A stretch of 64,000 nucleotides of DNA, from assembly GCA_025890175.1 (NCBI GenBank), contig JANPYM010000007.1:882830-946829 (forward strand), written 5' to 3'. The notes below the pieces were generated by a model. That model saw only the letters and a list, made by a program, of their open reading frames with translations. It did no database searches and was not told where the DNA came from. This DNA is from Ciborinia camelliae. Lineage: Eukaryota > Ascomycota > Leotiomycetes > Helotiales > Sclerotiniaceae. This document shows, in pieces, positions 36,953 to 50,175 of this stretch. Within the stretch, counting starts at the first letter, position 1, and every line of letters starts with the position of its first letter. A program made the translations under genes and the position numbers.

Positions 36953-39141
36953 AATCCATATCCCCTTTTATCGAAACTAATACATTTTCTGTGATATTGG
37001 GTGAGGGGTAGGTATCTAGGTAGTTAATTTTTAACAGGATATTCATTATGTGCTATTCACTTTCCTGGGTTGTCCATCTTTGGGTGGGTGGTTAGCTCAC
37101 CCTCAAACCTCAAATATTCTCTATAAAATGACCTCTACAAGTGAGAAGAGCAAGGCGGAAAACTTTTGAACGGAGTAATGGTTAGAGCCAGGAATGAGAG
37201 CAGGATATTTGAAGCTTGAGCTCGTTGAATACCTATAAGAATAAGCGGAGAAATAAAACTATTTTGTTGGCTGTATTGGATGAGCGAGGAGAAATTGATG
37301 ATAATGATTTGAGGACAAGTTATTATCTTATGTTTAGATTTCACTGTCGTTTAATCCCTCTTATTGTCTTTGATGGGTGGATAATGTGAGTTCCGATGAT
37401 ACATTCAGTATAAGGGGAAAGGTTACAGAGCCCCATAACAGATTTTCCCTATTGGGGTTTCATGGGCAAAGCAGCATGTTCAGGTGGGTGGCACGATGTC
37501 GAGGATTAGTTGATGGTGCGCCAGTTGATCTCTTCATACCTTCCTTATGTATTGAGACCTCCCTAATAATGGCAAGGAGAAGAGTGAATGTATGTTGAGA
37601 ATAATATCGGTACTGGGAACCTGAGGTTTTACCTCTTTGGGTTTTGCCCCGCGTATAAGGTATCCAGGTGCTACTGGGAAATTGATTTCAAGGGAGCCTA
37701 GCCCCATAGCAGGGAGTGAGTAACTAGATCTTGAGCTATAATTGCAACGGGTTTGGAATTTTCGATGGAATTGCTGTGGGTGGAATGATACTTGGAGTTT
37801 TGAGAAAATGTAGGGTTGGGGCGGTTTCATTTATAGGAATCTTATATTCACTCCGAACTATTAGTTCCAGGTTACTCGAGATCAAGGTGAATGGAAGTGA
37901 TTGTTCATGCTGCGGGTATAGAGAATCAGAGTGAATGTACTGAGTCCGAAGAGCAGTTTCAAAGATATATAATTGTATAGTAGATGTCTCTTGGACTCTA
38001 TACACCGGCAATGCGCTATCGAAACATTTAGATGCCATAGTAAAGTGGCTCTGGCAGTTCTTGAACTATTACAAATCTCTAAACTGACTCGGTAACCCCC
38101 CAATCAACAAAATGATAATTATTTTCAACCACCAACCTTGATCTTATCTCAAGATATTGCAGCATGGCTGTTGATTGTCGAATAGACATTACTCGCTGCC
38201 ATTTCATTCTTTGGTCTCAATCACTCTTGTCAACCGTAATCTCAGGCATATGTTGCCCGTTCTTAAGGCAAGAAATGCACTGCATTACTCTCCTTGACAA
38301 AATTGTATGGTTTGAGGCTAGGACCTTAGAAGTGATTGTGCGTCTAAATTTGGAGACAGACCTTCTTATCCTTTGCAAGAAGAGTGATCTTGTCCTTTTA
38401 AACATGATAATGGTGCCCAAATTCCATCTGCTAATATGGTAAAGCGGGGTCATAAAGCTCATCCGGATGGTAGTAAGTGGATATAAATGCATTGATTCAA
38501 TAATTGAGGAGGGTGAATGGGCTGTACTAGAATCTTTGGTGATGTGAGAGGATATGTAAAGCTATGGCTTCTGGTTTTATTATCTCCATGACTAAAGGAG
38601 CACACGCTAATCGATGAAGCAGGTCTTTTTCCGATGGGTGGGCATATAGCAGCACCTCCGGTTTAGGGCGGACTTTTGGATTTCATCCCACAAGTATAGA
38701 TGATACAATTTAGAAAGAAATCTGCGGTGGTTTATAACCATTTATCTCGTCTGAAAGTATCGTGAGGTTGATTTCGCTGAACATAATTTGATTCTAAGAC
38801 CATACCCTTCGACTCAATTTCCAGGAAGTCATTCAAGCCCCTGAGTATCGATATATTGATGTTATTGACTGACCTCAATTTGCATCCCACAAAATGCATG
38901 TCGTCAAATAGGTAACAGTGTGGGGATACAGGGCTTCCCATGACCGCTTTGTATAGTGAAAGACGGGTCAGAACCAAGAAAAGTAGATACGTTTGATGTT
39001 ATAGGAATTGTGAATGCAGATGAATAGTGGGTTTTGTCAGAAGCTCTTGACCAACCCTAGGGTAATACTAAATATACGGGATAAAAACTGGACGCAACAA
39101 GAGATGTTTGAATCATAAGCCGTAATCAGACATCGAGAAAG

Positions 39142-39575
39142 CAGGGTTGGGTACACTCGGGGTAAAACCTAGCGGATAGCCACCCTGCTTCCTTTCTATA
39201 GGGTAGGGTAATCACTTTTTGAAATGCTCTGGGTACGGGTAAACCCGCGGGTATATATCATGTAATCGTTTAATGTAGTTGTTCAAAATTGAAAGGGGGG
39301 GATGGTGGAAGGTGGAAGGGAAGCAAGGGTTAGGGTTAGGGTTTAATATTTGATTTTGATTTTGATTTTGATTTTTTAGGGTTAGTATAATGAAAATAGA
39401 ATTAGAAATAGTTTTAATTTTGAACGATTATATTAGATGGTTATTCTATAAAAGTTGCGGGTGCAAATAAACCCGCAAATATATATCATATAATCATCTC
39501 GTAGAATCCAGTAGGGTAGAGTAAACCACCCGAAGAGATGAAATACCCCGGGTAGGGTACGGATGCCCATGCCTG
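39142..39575. mobile_element. hAT-like MITE, copy 2, perfect 8-bp target duplication
   Basis: The element begins CAGGGTTGGGTA and ends TGCCCATGCCTG, inverted relative to the copy at 5345-5769. It is flanked on both sides by the identical octamer CGAGAAAG. Internal inverted blocks include AAACCCGCGGGTATATAT and its partner near 39465-39490. The interior has a short TTAGGG-like run. No transposase. Confidence 0.87.
39327..39344 (+). repeat. Interstitial telomere-like TTAGGG repeat
   Basis: GGGTTAGGGTTAGGGTTT gives about three tandem units of the fungal telomere sequence inside the hAT-like element at 39142-39575. A further single unit lies near 39378. It is too short to prove telomeric origin. 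Confidence 0.6.
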
Positions 39576-40470
39576 CGAGAAAGTAACAATAGGAGCTAGA
39601 ATTCAAGGGAAAGGTAAAATCTGAGAAGTAACGAAAGAGTCCAATAGTAGAGGCGATTATGAATTTTGGTGGGAACAAGCCATAATGGTACTGAAGAGTC
39701 TGAAAGTTCCTAGGGAACTAAGCCAAGAAAACTTCTCCTTGGAAGCTCACACAATCACATACCGTAAATCTATGAGATATGTCTTAAGGTTGCTCTGGAC
39801 TAGGATAGGAAGTGGCAAACTATGCACTGGCAAGAGAGGAAAGCATGGAACTTTCATGCTTCCATTATAGTTAGGTTCGTATTATACTGTGAGCTACACA
39901 CTTTCTTCCAAATTAAGGGATATTACTCCCGAAGACAATCCACAGATATCATTAATGGTAAGAAAAAGGGAGGGCAACAACTTGACTTTAAACTCGCGAA
40001 AACGCATTGTAGCATAACGCCAAGTTAACCGATTTGGGAGATAGCAAGATGAGATGTCCTCTATAAGATTAGAAATTGTCAGTGACTTGTTGGCCAAACA
40101 AACAGACATCTGTTGTCTCGTTTGGTGGAAGTGGAAGTTTTAGCTGTTACTCGCTTCGGCTCCACAAGACCTAATTGTCTCACAACAGATACTGACCCTG
40201 AAGATGCCAGCTACATATTAATAAGGGTTGATAATTTTTTGAGATACTTTCATACATCCTCTGTGGTGAAGACACTAGTAATACCATCCATTTAATGAAA
40301 AATAATATCGCCACTGCTGACAAACTCCGTCAACTATTACCGAAGATTGTTTGATGCCAAAGTGTTGATGTACATCAGATCGTCATGTACGAGCAAGAAT
40401 ATAAGCAATTAGTTTCGACGGTGCTGAAATAGGTCGCCGAAATTATGTGCTAAACGAATGTATTAGCAAT

Positions 40471-40793
40471 CAGGCTTGGGCATCTGTACTCTATCCGGGG
40501 TATTTGACCTCTTAGGTTGGGTTGGTTTACTTTACTCTATAGGATTCTATGGAGTAATTTTTTATAAAATCTGTAAATATTTTCCTCCTTTCCTTCTACC
40601 CTTTTTTCCTTTCCTTTTTCTTTTCTCCCTTACCCCTTTATATATTATATTCAATATATACACCGAATACCCTGAACATCTGGAGCATTTTCCGGGGTAG
40701 TTATTTTACCCTGCAAAGAAAAAGGAGGGTGAACAACCCGCCGTGTTTCACCCCGGGATACCCATGGTGCACCCTACCCTTTGCTCGACCCTG
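40471..40793. mobile_element. hAT-like MITE, copy 3
   Basis: It begins CAGGCTTGGGCATCTGTACT and ends GCTCGACCCTG. The flanking octamers are TTAGCAAT and ATAGCAAT, matching in seven of eight positions. Inner blocks CTATCCGGGGTATTTGACCT and CACCCCGGGATACCC correspond to the other two copies. It is shorter than them and lacks their central AAACCCGC block. It lies just before the motif array. Confidence 0.78.
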
Positions 40794-41575
40794 ATAGCAA
40801 TTAGTTTCGACGCTAATAATCTGGACTACCAACATATATTTTTGAAATACAACATTACTCTTCCAATAATTTGTTGGTAAGGAACTACTATTACTCACTT
40901 GGTCCAACAATCTGAATAGTCTACCAAACTAAATTTTGAGATATGCAACGAAACAGATACACCAGCAAGCCAAGATACCCTTTACCGCTTGAACTTTTTA
41001 CCTATATGATATAGTTTACAGCTAGAATTTCAGATATGCAACAGGCTTCAATACTTTCAGTCACATATACCTCTTAGTTCTAGCTGCCATGGTATAGTTT
41101 TTGGGAACCATGTTATTAGATATGTAATAACGAAAGATCAACAAACTAACAAGAACCTATCCTTTAGCTTTAGCGGGTATAACATATAGTCTACCCGAAC
41201 CAATTTCAGATATGCAACAGGCTTCAATACTTTCAGTCATATACCAATCAAATACCTTTTAGTTCTAACTATTATGATATAGTTTTTTGAAGCCATGTTT
41301 TTAAATATGCAACCACGAGAGATCAACAAATTAACAAGAATCTACCCTTTAGTTTTAGGGGACATAACATATAGTCTACCCGAACTAATTTCAGATATGC
41401 AACAGACTGTATATTGGACACTACTCTTCCAATCATATGACCACTATAACTACTTTGTTTTAACGGCGATGATATGTTCTACCCAAGTCATCTTCAGATA
41501 AGTAGGCATACACAATGCTCCAAATAATCTGTCACTGTCGGCTGGCATGGTATAGTCCTCTGAAACCTAGCATAT

Positions 41576-41882
41576 GAGATATGCAACAGGAGCAACAAAT
41601 ACTCGCTCTAAATTTTCAGATATGCAACCGGAACAACAGGATAGTATAGTCTTGTAAAAACCAACATTTGAGATATGCAACAGGAACAGCAAATACTCGC
41701 TCTAAATTTTCAGATATGCAACCGGAACAACACGATGGCATAGTCTTCTGAAACTTAGCATTTGAGATATGCAACAGGAACAATAGGATGGTATAGTCTT
41801 GTAAAAACTAACATTTGAGATATGCAACAGGGGAAACCGGAGCAACAAATACTCGCTCTAATTTTTCAGACACGCAACAGAC
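41576..41882 (+). repeat. Compact 42/52-bp tandem block within the array
   Basis: Seven cores lie at intervals of 42, 52, 41, 54, 52 and 52 bp. Alternating linkers read AACAAATACTCGCTCTAAAT and TATAGTCTTGTAAAAACCAA (or CTTCTGAAAC). This is the best preserved, probably youngest, amplification in the array. Confidence 0.85.
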
Positions 41883-43648
41883 AACAGCCCGCACACTACT
41901 CTTTCAGCCATGTGTTAACTAAAATTACCACTATTTGCTTTTCACCTATAATGTATAGTCTACCGAGAATAGGTAATTTGAAGGTCCATACGTTGCCTAA
42001 AGGATTTAACAGGTAGATAAAGTTTGCACACTGAATGAAGATGTGCAGCAGAAACCACAAATCAACAAGACCGATAACCCTTGGGGTTAATGGCAAAGAT
42101 AACTATGTGTATACATGACTCTGACTATTATTTCAGATATGCAACAAAAATGATCAGAGTCAACAAATTGGCAAGATCATTGCTACTTAGTTGTTAGTTC
42201 TTAGCGAACATCACAATAGTCTACTGTAGCAAAGTCACACCACAGAATCAACAAATTCTCGCTTAGAAGCATGCATTTTCATAAATATCAAGCAGGCTGC
42301 AAAAGTGTGAGATAAACTCGATTTAACAATTCGTTTTTTTAAAAATATAATTATTTTATTTTTATTATTTTTATTTAAATAAAAGAAATTCAAAACTTCA
42401 ATTATTTTAAATCATAATGATTGCAGCTTTTTTAATATGCTTCAATAGGCACTTGTTTCTATTAATGCAAAGTCATAAGTCAGTCCTATAATGAGGAAGT
42501 AACTTTCAGCATTGGCACCTCAAATGTTAGCAGATAGTTTTTACGATGTTGATGTAGTTATACAGTCAACTCACCAACACTATTGGCAATTGGTTTCCCA
42601 CTGGTGTTCATGTAGTGGCATTTAGTTATAACTAAACTCATATGGTGTATCGATTTACTCTTTTCTATCTGCACCAAACCAAACGAAGGCTCACTAGAGA
42701 CTTTTCACTCCTTGTTAGCACATTTGCTTTGATCTCCAACTTGCAGATAGCTTTACATCGGTCTTGAAAGTGTATTGCTCACAAAAGTATATCGGAGATC
42801 TGCAAAAGAATTCATCTCGCATGGCTCTCCCATTAGGTCTTATTAGATCGTTGATATGATGTAGCCTTGAGAAACCTCGCGTATCGTGACTTTCCGATGC
42901 CATCGATGTAACCGACGTAAAAGAAATATTCATGAGAAATGTAAACGGTGACAACAGTTGTTGTCGCCCAAGATCCTATTCTCAGACATGCAACAGAGTA
43001 AACAAATCTTTAGATACGCAGCTAGAAGAAACTAGAAACCTCAAAACTTCTAGTCGTTTTAGCCACTGACTAATCAGTAGACCAATAATAACCCCGCATC
43101 AACCAAACGATTATTAATCTCCAAGGACAACATCATAACATTGACGTGAAGTACATCGCCTAGAAGATGTATTCTATGACCCAGGCTACAATAATTTACA
43201 CCTGCATCAAAAAGAATATCCCATGCCTTTTCATCAAGGCTTTTCATTTAGTTTTCGGAACATTCCTGTTAGACCAGCAACAAACAACTCGGCACGTGAC
43301 TTTCCAATTAGTTTGATGATATAGTCCTCAAGGGATTGGCTGCCCTAAATTCAGCCCTACAGCAAAAAAGAATGACCCATGAAATTTCCACATGGCTATT
43401 GGTATAGCCCATTATATAGTTCTCTGGGAATTCGCATGTTCTGAATTCAGACTTGCAACAGAAAGAATTTCCCATAAGTTTTCAACGGCTATTTTCCACT
43501 AGATGAATAATATATTCAAAGAAAACCTATATGCCCTAAATTCAGATCTGTAACAAATAAAATATCGCATGACTTCTGAAAGATAATCCAAATAATTGTT
43601 GATATTCAAAATGAAGACATGCAACAAGAGGCCTAAACCAAAAGCTTA

Positions 43649-44073
43649 GGGCCCGTTCGGATCGTTTTTTTTAACCGATGTTGAGCATATTTGTAGCGTA
43701 TAGGTTGATCTGGTCCACCCCGTTCATCAATCCGGCCCATTAGCTAATCGGATCGCCCGCTTGATCAATGGGAACCCCTTACCCGAACGGGACGCCCGAT
43801 TAGTTAATGGGCTCTACGTACCTAAAAAGTCAAGAGAGCGAGGGGTAAAAAGCGAGGGATAGTGATCGAAGGGCAGTATTGATTCAATTGATTTAATGAT
43901 TTAATTAGTTTAATGATTTAATTGAACAAAAAAGTGATGAATTTTTAAATACGTAAAGCCCATTAGTTAATCGGACGTCCCGTTCGGGTAAAGAGTTCCC
44001 ATTAGCCAATGGGGTGGTCCCATTAATCAATGGGCCGGATTGATGAACGGGGTGGACCAGATCCGAACGCAAA
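43649..44073. mobile_element. Large foldback element with GTTCGGATC ends
   Basis: The left end reads TTAGGGCCCGTTCGGATCG and the right end GATCCGAACGC. Between them, two arms of about 110 bp are near-perfect reverse complements (from 43710 CTGGTCCACCCCGTTCATCA, and ending near 44060). They contain TTACCCGAACGGGACG on the left and its partner on the right. The ends resemble the Harbinger-like MITE at 3780-4294, but the right terminus is eroded and no target duplication is certain. It interrupts the motif array. Confidence 0.75.
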
Positions 44074-46091
44074 TGTTGTTAACGAAATTAATTACTAGTC
44101 TAGTGTCCATGTGACTTGACAAAACCACCCCTGTTACTGGCCCTTAGTGTCGGTACAATCATCTGATCGTATATAGGGGCCGTACCATATGGAATATGGA
44201 CCAGCGCAGGAACTAGCGCATGAACTAGCACGTCAACAACTCTATGTAAGGGAGTACTTTAGCATAGCATTATAGGAATCAAGAATCATCATACATACAC
44301 ATAGCCTAAAGTACTTTACACTTTGAACCCACCAAGTTGATACCAACACTTAGTTGTTCAAGAAAATCCAATCAGAGCAAAAGAATTTGAAACAGGGTGA
44401 ACGTAGATATGCAACAAAATGAATATCTCATGACTTCCCACCCCATTGTTTAATCTGGCCATGATAGTTCCCCATGTTTGAAATGAAGATACGCAACAAA
44501 AGCCCCATGGGAAGAGCTATCTAACTAATTTATGCGAGAGATTCCATCCAGGACGGAAGAGATAATAGATCTACAACAGATCGAATATCCCATAAAATTT
44601 CCATATAGCTGTTGATACAATATCCAATATTCCTTGTAGCACTTGCATGCTCTAAATTCAGATGTGCAACAAATTCAATATCATTATCATATGACTTCCT
44701 CGATGCTGACTAGCTAATGAGGCAGCCAGAAACTAAGCATATCGTGAGCGAGACTAGGAGCACGTAATTGCCTCAAAATATGAAACTCCGAAGGGAACCA
44801 GGAATATCATGTTTTCTTTTAGTGTAAGAGTTTGCGTACTTATTTCCTGGCCTCTGAGTAGCTAGAGGTTTTTTCTTTCGGGAACTCCGAAATCTCCTAT
44901 CATGATGGAAGAACCAAGCTGTTAGAGAAATTCCATCCATATGAGAAAGTTTGTTGGAAGATATAAATATTTATAGAATCGATATGCAACGCCGCCGTCG
45001 AGGAATGATAATTTTCCTTTCCAAGAATAGATGAGCTGCTTGCCACACTCACAGCAAGTGGCACAGTCCACACTCACAGCAAGTAGCACAGTAGCACAAT
45101 AGCACAGTAGAAGAGTTCGCGTTAAGATCATGCATCAACACTCGTTGTCGTCTCGTCTCTTTCCCTTCCTCCTCAAAACATCAAAAGGCGTCAACGAGGT
45201 ATATTGTATATTCAGATATGCAACATATATATTTTCTCTCTTGGCTTCCGAAGATCATCATATCACAGAACGTAAAGAGGAGCTAAAATGTGGCGACTAC
45301 TAGTGACTAGCGGAAATTATTCGTAGATAACCGATATCATGTGAATGGTATTCACAGAGCCTTCATGAATCCTATTCTTTCGTCATTCTCCGTCCTGTAT
45401 AGTAGGTATGCCTGATGAAACGAAGTGGAAGGGTTTCGGGGCAGAAGCAAAAAGCCGACCCCATCCATTTTGCTGCGATCGGGTCATGTGATTTCGTCAC
45501 CACGCAGACCGCCTCCAAAAGCAGAACAGAACTCTCGATTTTGCCGATATCTCCGAACGCCGCGCTCCCTTCCCAAGATCAATTGCTACCTAATACGATA
45601 TATCACGTTTCAGGCTCTGTGAGTCCCCCACGCTCTATCTCAACTGGGAGGAGGAGAGGGGCTTTCCTCTACCACCTCGCGTCGAAAGCGGATTTCGTCG
45701 TTAGAGGGAGCAGAGTTACGGAGGTATCAGCAGAATGATTTGGTTGAAGGCAAAATAAAGGCGGTGAGATTAAAAAAATAATCCGTACCCGACACCTCCG
45801 TACATCCGTATGCCTGTGGCTGTTGAGTACGTTTATCGATCTGAGTAGAATGGTTTTCGGCTAGAGGGCTAATAATGCTCAGTACAAACAGTATTGATGT
45901 CGTCGGTTCGTTTAAGGCATAGGGGCTAAAGGCCAATTGCGATACCCTTTTGTCTTTCCAGATTTCCCACCGGTAGGTACCTACCTACCTATATATACCA
46001 CAAATATTAACTTCAAAGAGTCGAGACCAATATCGACGAACTAAGTTCTAACCGTAACATTAGTAACCGTCTAGCTTTTGCATATATTGTT

Positions 46092-46140
46092 GTTATAAAA
46101 TAGTTCTACATACACTAGCTTAGTCACCGAGCTAAGTTCA
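46092..46140 (+). repeat. Short hairpin element, copy 3 (diverged)
   Basis: GTTATAAAATAGTTCTACAT, TACACTAGCT and CGAGCTAAGTTC match the copies at 2674-2778 and 25743-25798. The far end of the element is not recognisable. Confidence 0.5.
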
Positions 46141-46582
46141 AAAGATATGAGTGCATTCTGGTGCACCAAGCTACCGCTACTCACTTATCAAACTCAACCA
46201 TTCGTTCATTTGCCTAGAAACTTTAAACCAGAGCCCGAATCCAAAGTGTCTGAGATTCTTTGAATATACTTTTGATGAGATATGCAACAACCACAATATT
46301 TCGCCATCAAGATCCAATGGTGAGGAACTAAATTAAACTAATCAAGGCACCTATTCGGCTTCCTTTGAAGGTTTATTTTGTAGATGAGCAACAAAGTCTT
46401 TGTACGGACGGGTATTCCTCGAGCCTCTTGCTTTGAATTTCTGGGGGCTGAAAACCTAAATATAGTTGGACTCGAAGTATATTTTATTCGATGTGCAACA
46501 GAAATCCCATGCCAGAGCCGACGACTCTATACCGGACCGGATTGAAGCCACACAATGGGGTGTTTCCGAAGGTCTATTCGAT

Positions 46583-47183
46583 AGATATGCAACAGAGCCA
46601 TAGTATCAATTCATCTTGCTTTAACATCTCAATGTCTCAAGCCCACTGCCCAGGAAGTTAAAAAACCATATTTCCCCAAAATATATATTTATATCAACCA
46701 AAACCGAAGAATCTATATCGGACTCCGAGGTTAAGGTCAAGCAATGATGTATTGCCGAAGGTATATTTTCTAGATATGCAACAAAGTCCTATGAGATGAA
46801 TTGATACTAACATCTCAATCTCAATCTCTAGCCCACTCCTCAGGAAGTTAAACCATATTTCCTCAAACTATATATATATGCCAGCTAGAACCGAAGAATA
46901 TCGGTAGAAAGGTAAAGCAAGGTAAGGTAATCTCAGTAGCCCGAAGGTCTAATATTTTATAGATATACAACAAAGCCCTACTATATGATAGTAGTATCAA
47001 TTCCACATGCACTAACATCTCAATATCGATCTCAAGCCCACTCCTCACTACCCACTGCGCAGAAAATCAAACCATATTAGCTCAAAGTATATATGCACGC
47101 CAGCCAGGCAAAACCGAAGAATGCCGGTGGGAAGGTAAGGTAATCCCCCTAGTGTAAAGGTATATTTTCCAGACATGCAACAA
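46583..47183 (+). repeat. Three units of about 190-210 bp in the array
   Basis: Cores at 46583, 46772, 46961 and 47171 delimit three units. Each unit holds CTAACATCTCAAT, GCCCACTCCTCA or GCCCACTGCC, an AAACCATATT word, a run of TATATAT, and AACCGAAGAAT. This is about twice the 90-bp spacing seen elsewhere, so it may be a dimeric higher-order form. Confidence 0.75.
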
Positions 47184-50074
47184 ACCCAGAATCTATCTTG
47201 TTCAGTTATTAACCAATACTTTAGATGCAAAGCTAAATGCAAAGCTAAATGCAAATGCAAAACTAAAACTAAATCCCAAGGTAAAAATCCAAATCCAAAT
47301 CCAAATCCCAAGCCCAAGCTCACAACTCATAAGCCGAAAACCTTAACTTAATCACAACCTAATCAAAATATAGTTTTATCACACAAGTACAAAACCATAT
47401 TTTTTCCGACACGCAATAAAACAAAACCAAAGCAAATGGAAAAACTCTAACCTTCTAATTCCAAAACCAAAAGTGAAGAATGTAGTGTGGAGGTTGAATG
47501 GATGGATGGATGGATGAAAGAAAGGAAAAGTTTAATTTGTAGATACTATCCAACAAACCCAAAATACGTAACTACCGTCGTACTACATATCTCCTCGGAA
47601 ACCAGCTGTGTCCCATAATTCTTATTGCGTAAGGTTAAAATAACTTTTTATAGAAAAAGAAAAAGAAAAAGAAGAAGAAAAATGTTTATTATACCTAGCT
47701 AGGCAAATAAGGAGAATTCAGACCTAATTTTCAACATTCTACAATATATTTTAGTGTTTTCAATCTAGATTTTGATATTCATAGTCTAAAATAAGATTGG
47801 AGGTCAATATTCTTACGCGTATAATCGTTTTACAGGTACAATAAGCGAGGACGGATACACGGGACAAGACCTCCGAGGAGATACATACATACCTAGGTAC
47901 ATATAACGACCTAGAACATTTCTTTTATATACTCAGAAACCTAAACAGAGTTGACTTAAAGCATATTTTTCAGATACGCAACAAAACACTTTACAAACGA
48001 TATCTATTTCAAATACTCTGCGTGCTCAGCCTCTGAGTAAGGTAAGGTAAGGGAAAGTAAGTGGATTAAGTTTTTCATCAGCCAGCCAGCCAGCCAGCGG
48101 GCCAGAAACTTAAACTTAAACTTCGACTGCGCTGGACTGGGGTAACGTAAGCAACCTCTAAATCTAGGCTCTATGATATAATATGCCATGAGCAGAAAAC
48201 AAACTGTATTTTTCAGACGTGCAACAATGTGATCTATGATACATGATACATGAGATATAGAGTTTAGTTCTTCATTTCTCGAGGGAGCCGATGAAGAGCT
48301 AGAGTCTAGGAGGAGCGGGGATCATTCTAAGTTCTATTAACTATCTTCTTAGACTATTACGGGTATGCACTGGCGGGGATGATGAGAAGACTTCTTGAAA
48401 GTATATTTTTTAGATGTGCAACAAGAGAGATGTTAAAACTTAATGGGTTGGATGGTGTATATGATTCGAGGATCGGGATCTAGGAGCTTGCTTGCGCTGG
48501 TTTGTGAGAATTTTAAGGTTGTTAAGCAGTTTCTTCTTTCTTTCTCCGTTGGTTGGATGGAGATGGATAGAGGTGAGGAGATATATGATACATAATCCTC
48601 CTTTCCATTGGAAATATAAATTCAGAAATACCAAACTTTCCTTTCCTTCCGACAAACAGTATGGTATGAAATGGTGTTGTATAGTATAATTGGTACAGTA
48701 TGTATAAAAACCAGGCAAATCAGAGTCCAGTCCCGACAGACCAGAAACGCAGTACAGTAATTTCAGGTTATGTCATACTACATATCGAGTACAGTAGTTC
48801 GCATAATCGCATGAGTAGCACCAAGAGATCTTGCAGTCGAGCAGTAGGGACTCCGGAGTCCGATCCAATCAACCAAATTAGATTCCAGGGTTAATCTTCG
48901 GCAGCCTACTTCACATCACATCAAGGTATAGATTTTCCCGATTCCCCAGTAAATAAGTACCGGAGCCTCCACTACCCTCCAGTATTTACTATCTCCTATC
49001 TACTATCTATCTCCGTACCATCAACAATATACTAACCCCCCCCCAACAAGTATGACGCAAAGCCGCATCAGATAGCGGAGAAACAGCTGCTCAGCTGAGA
49101 AAGCATATTTTTGCGAGACGCAACAAAGAAGTCTCGAAACTGTAAATTCACATCATGATTGGTTCTGAGCAGAAACTTTGTCAACTTTTCGCCGGTCTGG
49201 AATTGAAGTCAGCTGAAGTAGTTTGAAACTGTATTTTGGAGATATGCAACAAACGGGCTTTTCAGGAGGGATTTTGGAGTAAGATAGATTGATTATAGAA
49301 TGACGTTCGCGCCGGTGATGTATGTGTATCACATGGGAGAGGCGGAGATTTCATCCAGTAGAAGTTAATTCATACCCAGGACCAACCTAAACGTAGGTAG
49401 GTTTTGCTGGCGAGAGGAAAGAAGAAGAGGAAAAAAAACTTTCATTGAGTACATCGTGATTTATAATTTCATAGTCAGAAAAACCTTGAGCATCCAAGAG
49501 CTGCGTATTTGATTGAAATTTGAATGAAGAAAAAGTCTAATATACCAAAAGGATATGTAACGAGAAAGCAAGCTCAAGAGTCAAGACATACAGGCAGTCA
49601 GGTAGTCAGGCAGGCAGTCAGTCAGTCAGTCACATCATGCCGTACCATGCAAGCAGTACCGTGTACGGTAATGAGCAAAATGCACCATGTACATACAAAC
49701 CTACTATAGAAGCAACATGTACGTCGGTAGTGCATCGGTAGTGTAGTAGCCCCGACCCGAATGGCAAATGACCAATGAAAAAGCTCACGAGCGGGGATTC
49801 CGCCGCGCAGCTACATCATACATAACCCAAAACCCCAAAAGCGGGAATCGGGGAATTCCCGAGGTCCGCATTGATCATTTCAGTAATTTTCCCGATACGA
49901 ATCAATCACGACATAAGCAAAAAAAAAAGTTAGTTGGAGATTAAGTTTTTTTTTTACGGGGTTTTCTTCTTCGTCTTCTTTTTTTCCTTTTGGGTCATCT
50001 CCTAGACTTCATGAGAGTGTCCCGTGGGAAATATGATCGAGTTGGGATGTTTTAATGGATATAAATGGGTGAGT

Positions 50075-50175
50075 GTTACCCCTTCATGTGACCCCTTCAT
50101 GTATTAGATTAGTAATCCCCTATTAATAAGGGATTAATAAGCTTTCGTCACTTAACTAATTCTACATCCTTTTAA
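50075..50175 (-). repeat. Dispersed TAATCCC palindrome element, copy 1
   Basis: On the minus strand it reads AATTAGTTAAGTGACGAAAG, then TTATTAATCCCTTATTAATA and GGGGATTACTAATCTAATAC. It lacks the GCTATAATAATAGC block found in the other two copies. A palindrome, AATCCCTTATTAATAGGGGATT-like, forms the centre. Confidence 0.6.

Larger units (their letters stand above)
35919..40930. other. Gene desert with foldback and hAT-like elements
   Basis: No coding gene is supportable. Low-complexity Pro-rich minus frames (36326-36623) arise from a G-rich plus tract. The stretch holds one foldback (36707-36952) and two hAT-like MITEs (39142-39575 and 40471-40793), listed separately. Confidence 0.55.

Noticed and set aside
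45415..45738. Plus frame of 107 codons within the array
   Set aside because: It lies between motif cores, overlaps another frame, and shows no domain or signal sequence.
47048..47323. Gly/Phe-repeat minus frame
   Set aside because: It is produced by AAATCCAAATCC and AAATGCAAAGCT simple repeats.
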